Assembly (NCBI RefSeq): GCF_011813015.1
Contig: NZ_QHLQ01000002.1
Location: 248,001-312,000, forward strand
Length of the DNA: 64,000 bases
DNA from: Parasedimentitalea denitrificans
Lineage (GTDB): Bacteria; Pseudomonadota; Alphaproteobacteria; Rhodobacterales; Rhodobacteraceae
Direction: 5' to 3'
Shown here: one piece after another, positions 43,680 to 52,204 of the stretch
Numbering within the stretch: the stretch's first letter is position 1
Layout: every line of letters begins with the position of its first letter
The notes under the pieces: generated by a model
What the model was told of the DNA's origin: nothing
The model's input: only the letters and a program-made list of their open reading frames with translations
Database searches by the model: none
Translations under genes and position numbers: made by a program

Positions 43680-44459
43680 ATGGCACAATTTGACACTATT
43701 CGATCCGCTGCCGGTGCCCGCACCGCCGAGATCGATGCGGGCCTTCGCGCCCATATGAACAAAGTCTACGGCACGATGTCCGTAGGCATGTTTATCACAT
43801 TCCTGGCAGCCTGGGCTATCGCAGGCTTGGCGGTTACTGCGGATCCTTCAGGTGCAGTAGCGCAAATTGGTGCTAACAAGTACCTGACGTCCTTTGGTAG
43901 CACGATTTATATGACGCCGTTGAAGTACGTCATCATGTTTGCACCGCTGGCCTTTATCTTCCTTGGTTTCGGCGCCGCAATGAACCGTATGTCCGCCGCT
44001 GGCGTGCAGACAATGTTCTATGTCTTTGCGACCTTGATGGGCCTGTCGATCAGTTCGATCTTTCTGGTGTTCACCGGTCAGTCGATCATTCAGGTGTTCC
44101 TGATTACATCGATCGCCTTTGCTGGTCTGTCGCTGTACGGCTACACTACCAAGAAAGACCTGTCCGCGATGGGCACATTCCTGATGATGGGTTTGATCGG
44201 CCTGTTTGTCGCGATGATCGTCAATATGTTCATGCAGTCGACCGCGATGATGTTCGCGATCTCGGCCATTGGCGTGCTGATCTTTGCTGGCCTTACTGCT
44301 TATGACACTCAGAAAGTCAAAACCACCTACCTTGAGCTGGCCCATTCCGGCGATCAGGAAATGCTGGGCAAGGCTGCCATCATGGGCGCGCTGAGCCTCT
44401 ATCTGGACTTTATCAACATGTTCATGTTCCTGCTCCAGCTGTTTGGTAATCGCGAATAA
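43680..44459 (+). CDS. Bax inhibitor-1/YccA family membrane protein
   Basis: A 259-residue membrane protein with seven helices: MFITFLAAWAIAGLAVT, YVIMFAPLAFIFLGFGAAM, TMFYVFATLMGLSISSIFLVF, VFLITSIAFAGLSLYGY, MGTFLMMGLIGLFVAMIVNMF, MMFAISAIGVLIFAGLTAYDTQKV and LYLDFINMFMFLLQLFG. The final YDTQK and aspartate-bearing helices match bacterial TMBIM proteins, which are pH-gated calcium-leak channels or FtsH modulators. A solitary transcription unit between terminators. Confidence 0.94.
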   Translation: MAQFDTIRSAAGARTAEIDAGLRAHMNKVYGTMSVGMFITFLAAWAIAGLAVTADPSGAVAQIGANKYLTSFGSTIYMTPLKYVIMFAPLAFIFLGFGAAMNRMSAAGVQTMFYVFATLMGLSISSIFLVFTGQSIIQVFLITSIAFAGLSLYGYTTKKDLSAMGTFLMMGLIGLFVAMIVNMFMQSTAMMFAISAIGVLIFAGLTAYDTQKVKTTYLELAHSGDQEMLGKAAIMGALSLYLDFINMFMFLLQLFGNRE

Positions 44460-44485
44460 CCGCACCACCACATACCAAATTCAGC

Positions 44486-44520
44486 AAGGGGCGGATCACA
44501 TTGATCCGCCCCTTCTCGTT
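44486..44520 (+). terminator. Intrinsic terminator after the Bax inhibitor-1 gene
   Basis: A perfect 13-bp stem, AAGGGGCGGATCA / TGATCCGCCCCTT (44486-44498 and 44502-44514, loop cat), followed by CTCGTTTC. It ends the upstream transcript and rules out an early start for the next GNAT gene. Confidence 0.85.
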
Positions 44521-44542
44521 TCTAGAACCAGTGAGAATTGTC

Positions 44543-45016
44543 ATGAAGATAATCGATATTCCCGCGTCAGACTCGGCCCGTCTGGTGCCGTTGTTGCAAG
44601 GCGTGCATGCGCTGCATGTAGAACACCAGCCAAGCCGTTATGCGGCCAACCCCCGCGACAAAGATCTAGAGGCCTGGCTGAGTGACTGGCTGGGCACTGA
44701 GGGTATGTTTACGCTTGGGGCAGTTAGCCCGACAGGGGCCTTACTAGGGTACCTGATCTATCAAGTGGAACATCGCCCTGCTCTGCCCGTGCGCGCCGCT
44801 GAGACGCGGGCCATGATGCATCACATTGCCGTGCAAGGCCCGTGGCAAAGAATGGGCGTTGGCAAGGCACTGATGGCAGAAATGAAGTCGCAGGTCAGCG
44901 CCCAGGGGATCGAGGTCATAGCGACGACCTATGCCCCTTTTGATGCAGCCTCAGCGGCGTTGATGTCAGGCATGGGCTTGGCTCCGGTTATGAGCATGGC
45001 AGAATGGCGGGCCTAA
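44543..45016 (+). CDS. GNAT N-acetyltransferase
   Basis: The 157-residue protein starts MKIIDIPASDSARLVPLLQGVHALHVEHQP and has MMHHIAVQGPWQRMGVGKALMAEM, the acetyl-CoA-binding loop (QRMGVG), followed by TTYAPFDAASAALMSGMGLAP. The ATG at 44543 was preferred because the longer frame would start inside the terminator hairpin. GNAT substrates cannot be predicted from this alone. It stands between the Bax inhibitor-1 and tiny-peptide genes. Confidence 0.85.
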   Translation: MKIIDIPASDSARLVPLLQGVHALHVEHQPSRYAANPRDKDLEAWLSDWLGTEGMFTLGAVSPTGALLGYLIYQVEHRPALPVRAAETRAMMHHIAVQGPWQRMGVGKALMAEMKSQVSAQGIEVIATTYAPFDAASAALMSGMGLAPVMSMAEWRA

Positions 45017-45097
45017 AGAACCGATTCTCGTATCGTGCTTTGGGCTGTCGTTTGCTTGCCAGCCCACCCACATTCCGGACGCTTGTGAAATGGCTCC

Positions 45098-45247
45098 CTA
45101 ATCCATGTCCCCCACCACCTGCGTTTCAACCGCGGGTGGGAAGTTCAATACCATAGGGTGCGCTTCTGGGTCGGCCTGTATCGCACCCGCCATTAGAACC
45201 AACACAACTAGGCCCAGGATAGTCAGCATCCGATAAGAACCTTGCAT
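45098..45247 (-). CDS. Tiny secreted peptide, 49 residues
   Basis: The minus strand encodes a 49-residue peptide beginning MQGSYRMLTILGLVVLVLMAGAIQA, a clear hydrophobic signal/anchor segment, followed by an acidic tail (DPEAHPMVLNFPPAVETQVVGDMD). The Shine-Dalgarno TTGGAGGTG is nearly perfect, seven bases from ATG. If cleaved it yields only ~24 residues. I know no family. Upstream (45248-45474) I see no other gene. Confidence 0.62.
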   Translation of the reverse strand: MQGSYRMLTILGLVVLVLMAGAIQADPEAHPMVLNFPPAVETQVVGDMD

Positions 45248-45474
45248 TTCGCACCTCCAATTCAATGATAGGTTGCGCTAGAAATATGGCGATACAGTGC
45301 ATTTCATTGCACCGAGACCAGATATTCTGGAACAAGTTAAATCAAGTTGAGGATACTAAGCGACGCCGCTGTGAAGGCATTAATAACACGGCAGGACTAC
45401 CACCCGAAGTTCTGTCCGGCTGCTCCTAAATGCGGGCCTTTAGTCCAAAAGCTAGGGACATTAGAGCGCTGAGT

Positions 45475-45960
45475 TTACTGCCAGACCTGTCGCATGCGCA
45501 CTGCAGGGAACTGGATACCAGGTGCCAGTTCAATGATCATATCCTCTTCGACTTCAAATCCAACAGACGAATAGAAAGGAACTGCGGTCAGCGTCGATGC
45601 ACACTCAAGCTCGATTACTCCGGCCTGACGCGCGGTTTCAATTGTGTGGCCCAGGATGGCTCGTCCGATACCCCGACGCAGGGCTCGGTCATCTGTCACC
45701 ACATGCCGAATGTGCCCTTTGTCTGCCCGTACTCGATCCCGCGTCCAACCTCCTGCCGCCAGAACCTGATCGTTGTCCACGCCAACGTAATAGGTTCCAC
45801 AGGCAATCAATCCGGGCCGTGCCCGGCTGATGATTGGCAGAGCCGTGACCAATACCGATGGTGCATAATCCGACTTTAGCAGTTTAGGGTAGCTACGCGC
45901 CAACAGCGAATCAACCGCTGCGAAATCTGCTTTGGTGGATGGCCGAACAATAATACTCAC
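45475..45960 (-). CDS. GNAT N-acetyltransferase
   Basis: A 161-residue GNAT protein: MSIIVRPSTKADFAAVDSLLARSY, GHIRHVVTDDRALRRGIGRAILGHTIETAR with the acetyl-CoA loop RRGIG, and the final ECASTLTAVPFYSSVGFEVEEDM. The start is GTG with GGGAG upstream. The gene shares the strand with rpmG, which is upstream and separated by a terminator, so it is a separate unit. Confidence 0.88.
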   Translation of the reverse strand: MSIIVRPSTKADFAAVDSLLARSYPKLLKSDYAPSVLVTALPIISRARPGLIACGTYYVGVDNDQVLAAGGWTRDRVRADKGHIRHVVTDDRALRRGIGRAILGHTIETARQAGVIELECASTLTAVPFYSSVGFEVEEDMIIELAPGIQFPAVRMRQVWQ

Positions 45961-45970
45961 TTTTACTCCC

Positions 45971-46007
45971 TAAAACGAAACAGGGCCCCGCAGTGCGAGA
46001 CCCTGTT
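45971..46007 (-). terminator. Intrinsic terminator of rpmG
   Basis: Read on the minus strand, AACAGGG pairs with CCCTGTT around an inner stem (CGCA/TGCG), followed by TCGTTTTA. It lies 25 bases past the rpmG stop. Confidence 0.75.
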
Positions 46008-46031
46008 GCTAGTCAGTCCTGACCAGAAGGC

Positions 46032-46199
46032 TTACTTGATTTTGCCTTCTTTGTACTCGACGTGCTTGCGTACAACCGGGTCATACTTACGGATGACCAT
46101 TTTTTCGGTCATAGTCCGTGCGTTTTTCTTGGTCACATAGAAGTGGCCGGTGCCCGCGGTCGAGTTCAGGCGGATCTTGATTGTGGTAGGCTTCGCCAT
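46032..46199 (-). CDS. rpmG: 50S ribosomal protein L33
   Basis: Too short for a long-frame search but clear by reading: a 55-residue protein starting [22 protein letters not shown] and ending [19 protein letters not shown], the standard L33 of proteobacteria without the zinc-binding cysteines of the C+ form. GCAGGAG precedes the ATG. A promoter-like sequence lies upstream and a terminator downstream, so it is monocistronic. rnpB lies just upstream on the same strand. Confidence 0.97.
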   Translation of the reverse strand: MAKPTTIKIRLNSTAGTGHFYVTKKNARTMTEKMVIRKYDPVVRKHVEYKEGKIK

Positions 46200-46259
46200 G
46201 GTGCTTCTCCTGCGTCCGAAAAGGCAGGGGCCTTCCGGTAAATATCTATTCGAGGTCGG

Positions 46260-46287
46260 CTTGTACCCTCCCCAGCCCCCAAGTCAA
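46260..46287 (-). promoter_or_regulatory. Candidate sigma-70 promoter for rpmG
   Basis: On the minus strand TTGACT (46287-46282) is followed after 16 bases by TACAAG (46265-46260), about 60 bases before the rpmG start and just beyond the rnpB 3' end. Confidence 0.4.
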
Positions 46288-46305
46288 TAGAATTCGGAGG
46301 GATAA

Positions 46306-46705
46306 ATGCGCAGAGGGCCTATAAGCCGGATTTTGTTCCGGGGTTGCCCCCTTCGATGACCATTCCTCTAGGGCGCGCATTGCTGCGAACCTCAAGCTGC
46401 CAACCCGACCCCTCTCGGTTAAAGCGTACCTAGCGGCGATATCCTGTTGCCAGGATCAGCCCACGCGGGGGTCCTATTTGGCATTGCTCCTGGTGGGGCT
46501 TGCCGTGCCGCTCCTGTTGCCAGCAGCGCGGTGGTCTCTTACTCCACCGTTTCACCCTTACCGCACCTAAATGCGGCGGTCTGTTTTCTGTGGCGCTCTC
46601 CGTCGGGTTACCCCGCCCGGGCGTTACCCGGCACCACTGCCTTATGGAGTCCGGACTTTCCTCGCGGGGCTTGCGCCCCCCGCGGCCATCCAGCCCTCTG
46701 CGCGC
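46306..46705 (-). ncRNA. rnpB: RNase P RNA (type A)
   Basis: The minus strand holds a bacterial RNase P RNA of about 400 bases, the ribozyme that trims 5' leaders from tRNA precursors. The ends pair as helix P1: GCGCAGAGGGC at the 5' end (46703-46693) with GCCCTCTGCGC at the 3' end (46318-46308). The conserved 3' segment ACAAAATCCGGCTTATAGG and the GGAAAGTCCGGACTCCATAAG stretch near the 5' end (seen in reverse complement near 46648) mark the core. Exact ends are taken from P1 and may be off by a few bases. Confidence 0.96.
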
Positions 46706-46795
46706 CTCTGGCACTACGTTGGCTTACAACTGGCGTCAAGTATCAGAAGGACAAGTGGCCTTTCCCCTCTTGGTCTACTACCAATTCACCCCAAA

Positions 46796-46816
46796 GTATT
46801 TGAAACAAGAAGAAAG
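46796..46816 (+). repeat. Tail of the roseobacter-type element, copy 3
   Basis: GTATTT followed by ACAAGAAGAAAG with three differences from the copy at 37707-37727; the leading hairpin is absent. It lies between rnpB and the amidase gene. Confidence 0.4.
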
Positions 46817-46880
46817 CGGGATCCCCTTCATCTGGCCTAAATATCCCGGAGCGCGAGGCAGAGCCTCGCAAGGCTCACGT

Positions 46881-47603
46881 TCAGCAAGTGCCGTCGCCCA
46901 AAACGGAGAAATCTTCCGGCGCCAATGGCCCTTTGCCCGCAGATCGGAAACGCAGGCGCACGGCCTGAAGCAGTGTTTCGTCATCCACATCTGCGGTGAA
47001 GCCCCGCCTTTGCGCCAGCGAACGGAACACCTGCATCTGTTCTGCGGCATTTTGTGGCGCTGAACCATGCCCGCCGGGAATCGCCAGCGACTGTGCTGCT
47101 AGGCGGGCCCAGTCAAAATGAGGGCCCGGGTCATGTTTGCGCCCCGGAGCCATGCAGGAGTGCCCAATCACATTCTCAGATGGGATCGCCCAGCGCGTCA
47201 TAATGTCCACCAGAAGCTCTTCCAGCCGGGCCATTTGAGGCTCAGAAAATGGGTGATTGCCGAGATTATCCAGCTCGATGCCAATCGAGCGGGAATTGAT
47301 ATCGTCCTGGCCGTTCCATTCCCCGGCGCCAGCATGCCAGGCGCGTTGAGACTCGGCCACCATTTGCCAGCAGGTGCCGTCACCACCAATCAAATAATGC
47401 GCCGACACCTCAAACGATGGGTCACACAAGCGCTGCAGCGCCGCAGACGCGCTTGCCATTGCGGTGTAGTGGATCACGATCAGCGAAGGCGTCAGGCCAT
47501 CACGGCGCGGCCCGAAATTCGGGCTGGGATGCCAGCAAGCTGCGGCAGTATCTGCTGACCCGCTCAGTTTCTCACCGCGTGCTGATAGATAATTGGATCC
47601 CAC
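46881..47603 (-). CDS. N-acetylmuramoyl-L-alanine amidase (AmiD-like)
   Basis: A 240-residue zinc amidase of the PGRP/amidase-2 type that cuts the bond between muramic acid and the peptide in cell-wall fragments. Zinc ligands and motifs are visible: LIVIHYTAM (first His), WHAGAGEWNGQDDINSRSIGIELDN, and VIGHSCMAPGRKHDPGPHFDW (second His and the D-P-G-P motif). A C-terminal peptidoglycan-binding-like region follows. The start overlaps the upstream lipoprotein gene by 40 bases; the first ~24 residues are not family-like, so the true start may be slightly later. Confidence 0.92.
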   Translation of the reverse strand: MGSNYLSARGEKLSGSADTAAACWHPSPNFGPRRDGLTPSLIVIHYTAMASASAALQRLCDPSFEVSAHYLIGGDGTCWQMVAESQRAWHAGAGEWNGQDDINSRSIGIELDNLGNHPFSEPQMARLEELLVDIMTRWAIPSENVIGHSCMAPGRKHDPGPHFDWARLAAQSLAIPGGHGSAPQNAAEQMQVFRSLAQRRGFTADVDDETLLQAVRLRFRSAGKGPLAPEDFSVLGDGTC

Positions 47604-48331
47604 TCACAGGCGTAACCATCTCCATCGGGGTCAAGAGACAGTCGGTCGCGTTTAGGGCCACCTGCCTCAAGAAATGCCTGCTGGGCCAAATCTGGCGATC
47701 GGTATCCCGCACAATTGCGCGCAGACTTGGCGCGCAGATTGATGCCTGTGCGGCTGAAGATGCGATTACCGAGCGGATTATTGGTGCTAAGCGCGTAGCT
47801 TACCACGTTGGGCCCCGCATCCCCCTGACGCACTGGCACTGCGGAGGGCTCAATGACTTGATACTGCGAGCGGTTTTGCGCGATCCGGTCGGCGTCACTT
47901 GCAATTGTTTGCCGGGACGATACCGCGCCAAAATCGTTTTCATCCGATATACCGGCATTTGCGATCACAAGCGGCGCCGGATTCGAGGGGCTGGCCTGTA
48001 GCGGAGCTTGACCAGAGTTACTCTGCGCGGCCGATAGGGTTGCAGCCGTTTCGCTGGCGATGTCTGCATTACCGGAATCTGCTCTCAGGCTCCCTGCACT
48101 GCTGGAACTTCCCGCACTGCGTGGTGCAGCGCTGGGAGCGTCCAGAGACGTGCTCTCGACCTGGACTGGCGGCACCAGAGGCTCGCCAAAGATAGTTGTC
48201 CCGGCAGGCGGCGCAGCGTCAAACGGGCTGGTGTCGAACCCAGCCTCGGCACCGCTATCCGGGATGGGCGGCGTACAGGCGGCCAAGGCCAGTACACTAC
48301 CCACAGAGATGAGGGAGACAAATACGCGCAT
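47564..48331 (-). CDS. Lipoprotein with C-terminal Excalibur-type calcium motif
   Basis: A 255-residue lipoprotein: signal peptide with lipobox ALAAC near residue 19, a long Ser/Ala/Pro-rich low-complexity middle (residues ~25-150, SAGSSSSAGSLRADSG), and a C-terminal domain with cysteines NCAGYRSPDLAQQAFLEAGGPKRDRLSLDPDGDGYACEWDP. The D-x-D-x-D-G-x-A-C-E pattern is the Excalibur (extracellular calcium-binding) motif. It overlaps the amidase gene, which suggests a joint role at the cell wall. Start ATG 48331; GTG at 48334 is equivalent. Confidence 0.82.
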   Translation of the reverse strand: MRVFVSLISVGSVLALAACTPPIPDSGAEAGFDTSPFDAAPPAGTTIFGEPLVPPVQVESTSLDAPSAAPRSAGSSSSAGSLRADSGNADIASETAATLSAAQSNSGQAPLQASPSNPAPLVIANAGISDENDFGAVSSRQTIASDADRIAQNRSQYQVIEPSAVPVRQGDAGPNVVSYALSTNNPLGNRIFSRTGINLRAKSARNCAGYRSPDLAQQAFLEAGGPKRDRLSLDPDGDGYACEWDPIIYQHAVRN

Positions 48332-48371
48332 CACTTCTACCTGCTTTTTCTGCTCTTGTTTGCGCGGATGT

Positions 48372-49859
48372 TTACCACCATTTGCCCGGTTTGGCTACAA
48401 ACCCAGCCGCGGTCTCAAGCGCGTAGGCGGTGTTCAGCAAGTCACCCTCTTCCCATGGTTTGCCAATCAACTGCAGACCAAGCGGCAGACCTTGCGCGTC
48501 CAAGCCTGTTGGAACTGCAATTCCGGGCAGACCCGCCAGGTTCACGGTCACAGTGAACACATCATTCAGGTACATCTTCACAGGATCCGCATCGGTCATT
48601 TCACCCAGACCAAAAGCAGCCGAAGGGGTAGCCGGGGTCAGGATCGCATCTACACCCGCAGCAAAGACATCCTCGAAGTCTTTCTTGATCAGGGTACGCA
48701 CGCGGCGCGCGCGGTTGTAATAGGCGTCATAAAAGCCAGCCGACAGCACATAAGTGCCGATCATTACCCGACGCTGTACTTCGTGACCAAAGCCTTCGGC
48801 GCGGGTCTTTTCGTACATTTCAGTGATGCCATCGCCTGCTTCCAGCGTGGCGCGGTGGCCATAGCGGACGCCGTCATAACGGGCCAGATTCGATGAAGCC
48901 TCGGCTGGCGCGATAACATAATAGGCCGGCAGCGCGTATTTAGTGTGCGGCAGTGAGATGTCGACGATCTCGGCACCGGCTGCCTTCAGCATGGCTGTAC
49001 CATCGGCCCAAAGCTGTTCAATCTCACCCGGCATGCCGTCCATACAGTATTCCTTGGGGATACCGATTTTCTTGCCCTTGATGTCACCGGTCAGCATGGC
49101 CTCAAAGTTCGGCACCGCCAAATCGGCCGAGGTCGAATCTTTGGCATCATGGCCACACATGGCTTCGAGCATGATAGCAGCATCGCGCACCGACTTGGTC
49201 ATCGGGCCAGCCTGATCCAGCGACGAGGCAAAGGCGACGGTGCCCCAGCGCGAACAACGGCCATAGGTTGGTTTGATACCAACGGTACCGGTAAAGGCAG
49301 CAGGCTGACGGATCGAGCCACCTGTGTCTGTGCCGGTTGCGGCCAGACACAGGTCAGCCGCAACTGCAGCCGCAGACCCACCGGATGAACCACCCGGTGT
49401 CAGCTCGGCATCGTCATTGCCACGACGCCAAGGACTGACCGCATTGCCGTAAATCGAAGTCTCGTTAGACGAGCCCATGGCGAATTCGTCCATGTTCAGC
49501 TTGCCCAGCATCACCGCGCCGTTGTCGATCAGGTTCTGGCTGACAGTCGACTCATATTCGGGCTTGAAGCCTTCAAGAATGCGGCTACCGGCCTGGGTGT
49601 CGACACCTTTGGTGCAGAACAGGTCTTTGATCCCAATCGGCAAACCACACATTGCAGGCGCATTGTCACCCTTCAGGCGCTCATCTGCGGCCTTGGCACG
49701 TTCCAGCGCAAGTTCGGGTGTTTTGTGGACAAAGGCGTTCAGTGCACCGGCTGCATCAATGGCTGTCAGGCAGGACTGCGTCAGCTCCACGGATGTGGTT
49801 TCGCCTTTACGCAGCAGGTCGCGGGCCTCGGCCAAGCCCAGTTTGTTCAGATCAGTCAT
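48372..49859 (-). CDS. gatA: Asp-tRNA(Asn)/Glu-tRNA(Gln) amidotransferase subunit A
   Basis: A 495-residue amidase-signature enzyme that frees ammonia from glutamine for transamidation of misacylated tRNA. The Ser-cisSer-Lys triad is visible: Lys in [20 protein letters not shown], and the serines in [40 protein letters not shown]. The rest matches GatA ([26 protein letters not shown]). Upstream is gatC, 4 bases away. gatB is not in the window, as in other alphaproteobacteria where it is separate. Confidence 0.96.
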   Translation of the reverse strand: MTDLNKLGLAEARDLLRKGETTSVELTQSCLTAIDAAGALNAFVHKTPELALERAKAADERLKGDNAPAMCGLPIGIKDLFCTKGVDTQAGSRILEGFKPEYESTVSQNLIDNGAVMLGKLNMDEFAMGSSNETSIYGNAVSPWRRGNDDAELTPGGSSGGSAAAVAADLCLAATGTDTGGSIRQPAAFTGTVGIKPTYGRCSRWGTVAFASSLDQAGPMTKSVRDAAIMLEAMCGHDAKDSTSADLAVPNFEAMLTGDIKGKKIGIPKEYCMDGMPGEIEQLWADGTAMLKAAGAEIVDISLPHTKYALPAYYVIAPAEASSNLARYDGVRYGHRATLEAGDGITEMYEKTRAEGFGHEVQRRVMIGTYVLSAGFYDAYYNRARRVRTLIKKDFEDVFAAGVDAILTPATPSAAFGLGEMTDADPVKMYLNDVFTVTVNLAGLPGIAVPTGLDAQGLPLGLQLIGKPWEEGDLLNTAYALETAAGFVAKPGKWW

Positions 49860-49863
49860 GCTC

Positions 49864-50151
49864 TTATTCCATTACCTTAGGCACAGCAAAGAAGCCCTCG
49901 CGGGCGTCGGGGGCATTGGCCAGCACTTTGGGCTGCTGATTGCCGTCGTTGACCACATCCTCGCGGCGCTTCAGACGCTGCGGCGTGACCGAAGTCATCG
50001 GCTCAACGCCTTCGACGTCGACCTCGTTCAGTTGCTCGATAAAGCCAAGGATGGTGTTGAACTCGTCTGCCAGCGCAGGCAGCGCGTCATCTTCTACCTT
50101 GATCCGGGCCAGTTTGGCCACTTTGGCGGCGGTGCTTTGGTCAATCGACAT
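49864..50151 (-). CDS. gatC: Asp-tRNA(Asn)/Glu-tRNA(Gln) amidotransferase subunit C
   Basis: A 95-residue GatC that tethers GatA to GatB. It starts [17 protein letters not shown], has the helical [28 protein letters not shown] and ends [13 protein letters not shown], all standard. The start at 50151 follows the family; the longer frame is not homologous. It is co-transcribed with gatA. Confidence 0.96.
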   Translation of the reverse strand: MSIDQSTAAKVAKLARIKVEDDALPALADEFNTILGFIEQLNEVDVEGVEPMTSVTPQRLKRREDVVNDGNQQPKVLANAPDAREGFFAVPKVME

Positions 50152-50315
50152 GGGAACCTCATATACGTTGCCTTGGCATTTACCGTCCCCAAGGCGCTGC
50201 TGCAAGCCTAGGAGGAGCGGATATCTATCATTGAGTAGAAATGGCTTGCCTGAGCAGCCAGCCTAAGGTCACTCTGCTGACATTCCCAAGACGCATTACG
50301 CACCGGAGCCCCCGC

Positions 50316-50726
50316 ATGAAGTTGAAGCTACACCATATCAATCTGGCCACAGAAAATGTTGACCGGATGAATGACTTTTACCGAAACATTCTGGGCTTGG
50401 ACAAAAAGACTGAGGGCTTGCCGGTATTGGAGAAGAACAAGGGCTATGGCGGTGATGTGTCTTTTGTAACCGATGGTGATATCCAGATGCATCTGGCGCA
50501 AAAAGATGTTCATGCCGGGTTCAACAGCGGTCAGTTCGTCAATCCGGTTTCACATGGTCATATCGCCTATCGTACTGATGATCTGGACACCTTTATCGCC
50601 CACCTAGAGGAACAGGGCATTCGTTACTCGGACTGGGGCCATCAGGCGGTGGAAGGCTGGCGGCAGATCTTTTTCTACGACCCGGATGGCAATGTGATCG
50701 AGGTGCACGAAGTGAACGAAAATTAA
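50316..50726 (+). CDS. VOC/glyoxalase-family protein
   Basis: A 136-residue single VOC module pair: KLKLHHINLATENVDRMNDFYRNILGLDKK at the start and HGHIAYRTDDLDTFIAHLEEQGIRYSDWGHQAVEGWRQIFFYDPDGNVIEVHEVNE at the end. The His near the N-terminus, the H in HGHIAYR and the final glutamate are metal-ligand candidates as in lactoylglutathione lyase. The exact reaction is unassigned. ATG at 50316 with GGAG upstream. It is 73 bases before the UPF0173 gene on the same strand. Confidence 0.85.
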   Translation: MKLKLHHINLATENVDRMNDFYRNILGLDKKTEGLPVLEKNKGYGGDVSFVTDGDIQMHLAQKDVHAGFNSGQFVNPVSHGHIAYRTDDLDTFIAHLEEQGIRYSDWGHQAVEGWRQIFFYDPDGNVIEVHEVNEN

Positions 50727-50799
50727 GCCGAGTTGCCACGACCAACCGGACAAGTAGACGTTTCACAAACCGACCAACCTATTATCGGGAGTATTTACA

Positions 50800-51492
50800 A
50801 TGAAAATCATCTGGCTGGGCCATGGCTCCTTCCGAATTGAGACCGGCAACAAGGTTCTGTTGATCGACCCCTGGCTGACCGGCAACCCAGTGCTACCCGA
50901 AGTCGCCCATGACAAGGCCATCGAAGGCGCCACCCACATCCTGCTGACCCATGTGCATTTTGACCATGTGGTGGACGTTCTGCCATTGGCCAAGAAACTG
51001 GGCATTCCGGTGGTTGGGCAATACGATCTGATGGGCTATTGGGGTGAAACCGAGGATATCCAAACCGTTGGCTTTAACAAAGGCGGCACGGTTGATCTGG
51101 GTGGGGTCAAAGTTTCGATGGTCAACGCCACACATTCCTCAACCTTTGCGACCGAAGATGGTCCTCGCGCTGGGGGGAGTGAATGTGGATATATGATCGC
51201 CGCCGAGGGGCATACGATCTATGTGTCAGGCGATACCGACATCATGGCCGACATGGATTGGATGGGCGAATACTATCAGCCCGATATTGGCATTCTGTGT
51301 GCGGGCGGTCATTTCACCATGGACATGCGCGGCGCTGCTTTTGCGGCGAAGAAGTTTTTTGACTTCAAAACCGTGATCCCTTGCCATTACAAAAGCTTCC
51401 CCATTCTGGAGCAGGACGCGCAGGCCTTGATCAATGGGCTGCCGGGTGTGGATGTGATCGAGCCGGAAGTGATGCAAGCGATCGAGATTTAG
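50800..51492 (+). CDS. UPF0173 metal-dependent hydrolase
   Basis: A 230-residue metallo-beta-lactamase-fold protein: WLGHGSFRIETGNKVLLIDPWLTGNP, LLTHVHFDHVVDVLPLAK (the HxHxDH metal site), MVNATHSSTF, YVSGDTDIMADM and PCHYKSFPILEQD. This is the UPF0173 pattern, whose members are described only as metal-dependent hydrolases. CGGGAG lies before the ATG. A strong hairpin follows the gene. Confidence 0.93.
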   Translation: MKIIWLGHGSFRIETGNKVLLIDPWLTGNPVLPEVAHDKAIEGATHILLTHVHFDHVVDVLPLAKKLGIPVVGQYDLMGYWGETEDIQTVGFNKGGTVDLGGVKVSMVNATHSSTFATEDGPRAGGSECGYMIAAEGHTIYVSGDTDIMADMDWMGEYYQPDIGILCAGGHFTMDMRGAAFAAKKFFDFKTVIPCHYKSFPILEQDAQALINGLPGVDVIEPEVMQAIEI

Positions 51493-51503
51493 AACAAAGG
51501 ATC

Positions 51504-51550
51504 GCGCCTTACCTTGGGGAGGTGTAAAGCGCCTTCCCAAGGTAAGGCGC
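51504..51550. terminator. Perfect 15-bp hairpin between convergent genes
   Basis: GCGCCTTACCTTGGG (51504-51518) pairs fully with 51536-51550. No T-run on either strand, but it is the only structure between the UPF0173 and DNA-glycosylase stops. Confidence 0.6.
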
Positions 51551-51577
51551 TGTCCGAGCCAACTGCCCGGACCAAAA

Positions 51578-52186
51578 TCAACTAGGCCGCACAAACTCTT
51601 GCCGTGCCTTTTGAGCCCTCTCCCGGCAAACACACCCCCGCGCGTGATCATTCACCAACCCCATCGCCTGCATAAAGGCAAAGGCGGTGGTGGGGCCTAC
51701 AAATTTCCAACCGCGTTTTTTCAATGCCTTTGACAGCGCCACAGATTCGGGACTGGTGGTCTGGGTTTGCGGTTCAGGCAAACTCTCGGGATCAGGCTCA
51801 AAACTCCAGAAAAACGCTGCCAATGATCCGGCCTCGGCTTCTAGTTCCAGCGCGCGGGCCGCATTGTTGATCACCGCGTTGATCTTGCCACGATGGCGAA
51901 TGATTCCTGCATCCTGCAGCAGGCGTTCCACATCTTCTTCGGTGTACTTAGCCACCTTGGCGTAATCAAATCCGTCAAACGCAGCGCGGAAATTCTCGCG
52001 CTTGTTCAGAATTGTCCGCCAGCTGAGGCCCGACTGGAAACTCTCCAGACAGACCTTCTCGAACAGGCGGATATTGTCGCTGACCGGGTAACCCCATTCA
52101 TTGTCGTGATACGGCAAGAACTCGGGCACCGAACCGCTCCAGTTACAGCGGGTTAGACCATCGGGGCCTTTGGTAACATTGCTCAA
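51578..52186 (-). CDS. tag: DNA-3-methyladenine glycosylase I
   Basis: A 202-residue base-excision enzyme that removes 3-methyladenine. RCNWSGSVPEFLPYHDNEWGYPVSDN is the N-terminal Tag signature, with FQSGLSWRTILNKRENFRAAFDGFDYAKVAKYTEEDVERLLQDAGIIRHRGKINA in the core and the zinc ligands in the C-terminal GLVNDHARGCVCR. The start is TTG, with AAGGAAAG ten bases upstream. It is in a minus-strand row with the YciI gene upstream, 18 bases apart. Confidence 0.95.
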   Translation of the reverse strand: MSNVTKGPDGLTRCNWSGSVPEFLPYHDNEWGYPVSDNIRLFEKVCLESFQSGLSWRTILNKRENFRAAFDGFDYAKVAKYTEEDVERLLQDAGIIRHRGKINAVINNAARALELEAEAGSLAAFFWSFEPDPESLPEPQTQTTSPESVALSKALKKRGWKFVGPTTAFAFMQAMGLVNDHARGCVCRERAQKARQEFVRPS

Positions 52187-52204
52187 GAAATGCGCTTTCC
52201 TTGC

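Noticed and set aside
44501..44542. Upstream ATG for the GNAT gene at 44543
   Set aside because: It would begin inside the terminator hairpin of the Bax inhibitor-1 gene.
48060..48896. 278-codon plus-strand frame
   Set aside because: Antisense to the end of gatA and the Excalibur lipoprotein; low complexity.
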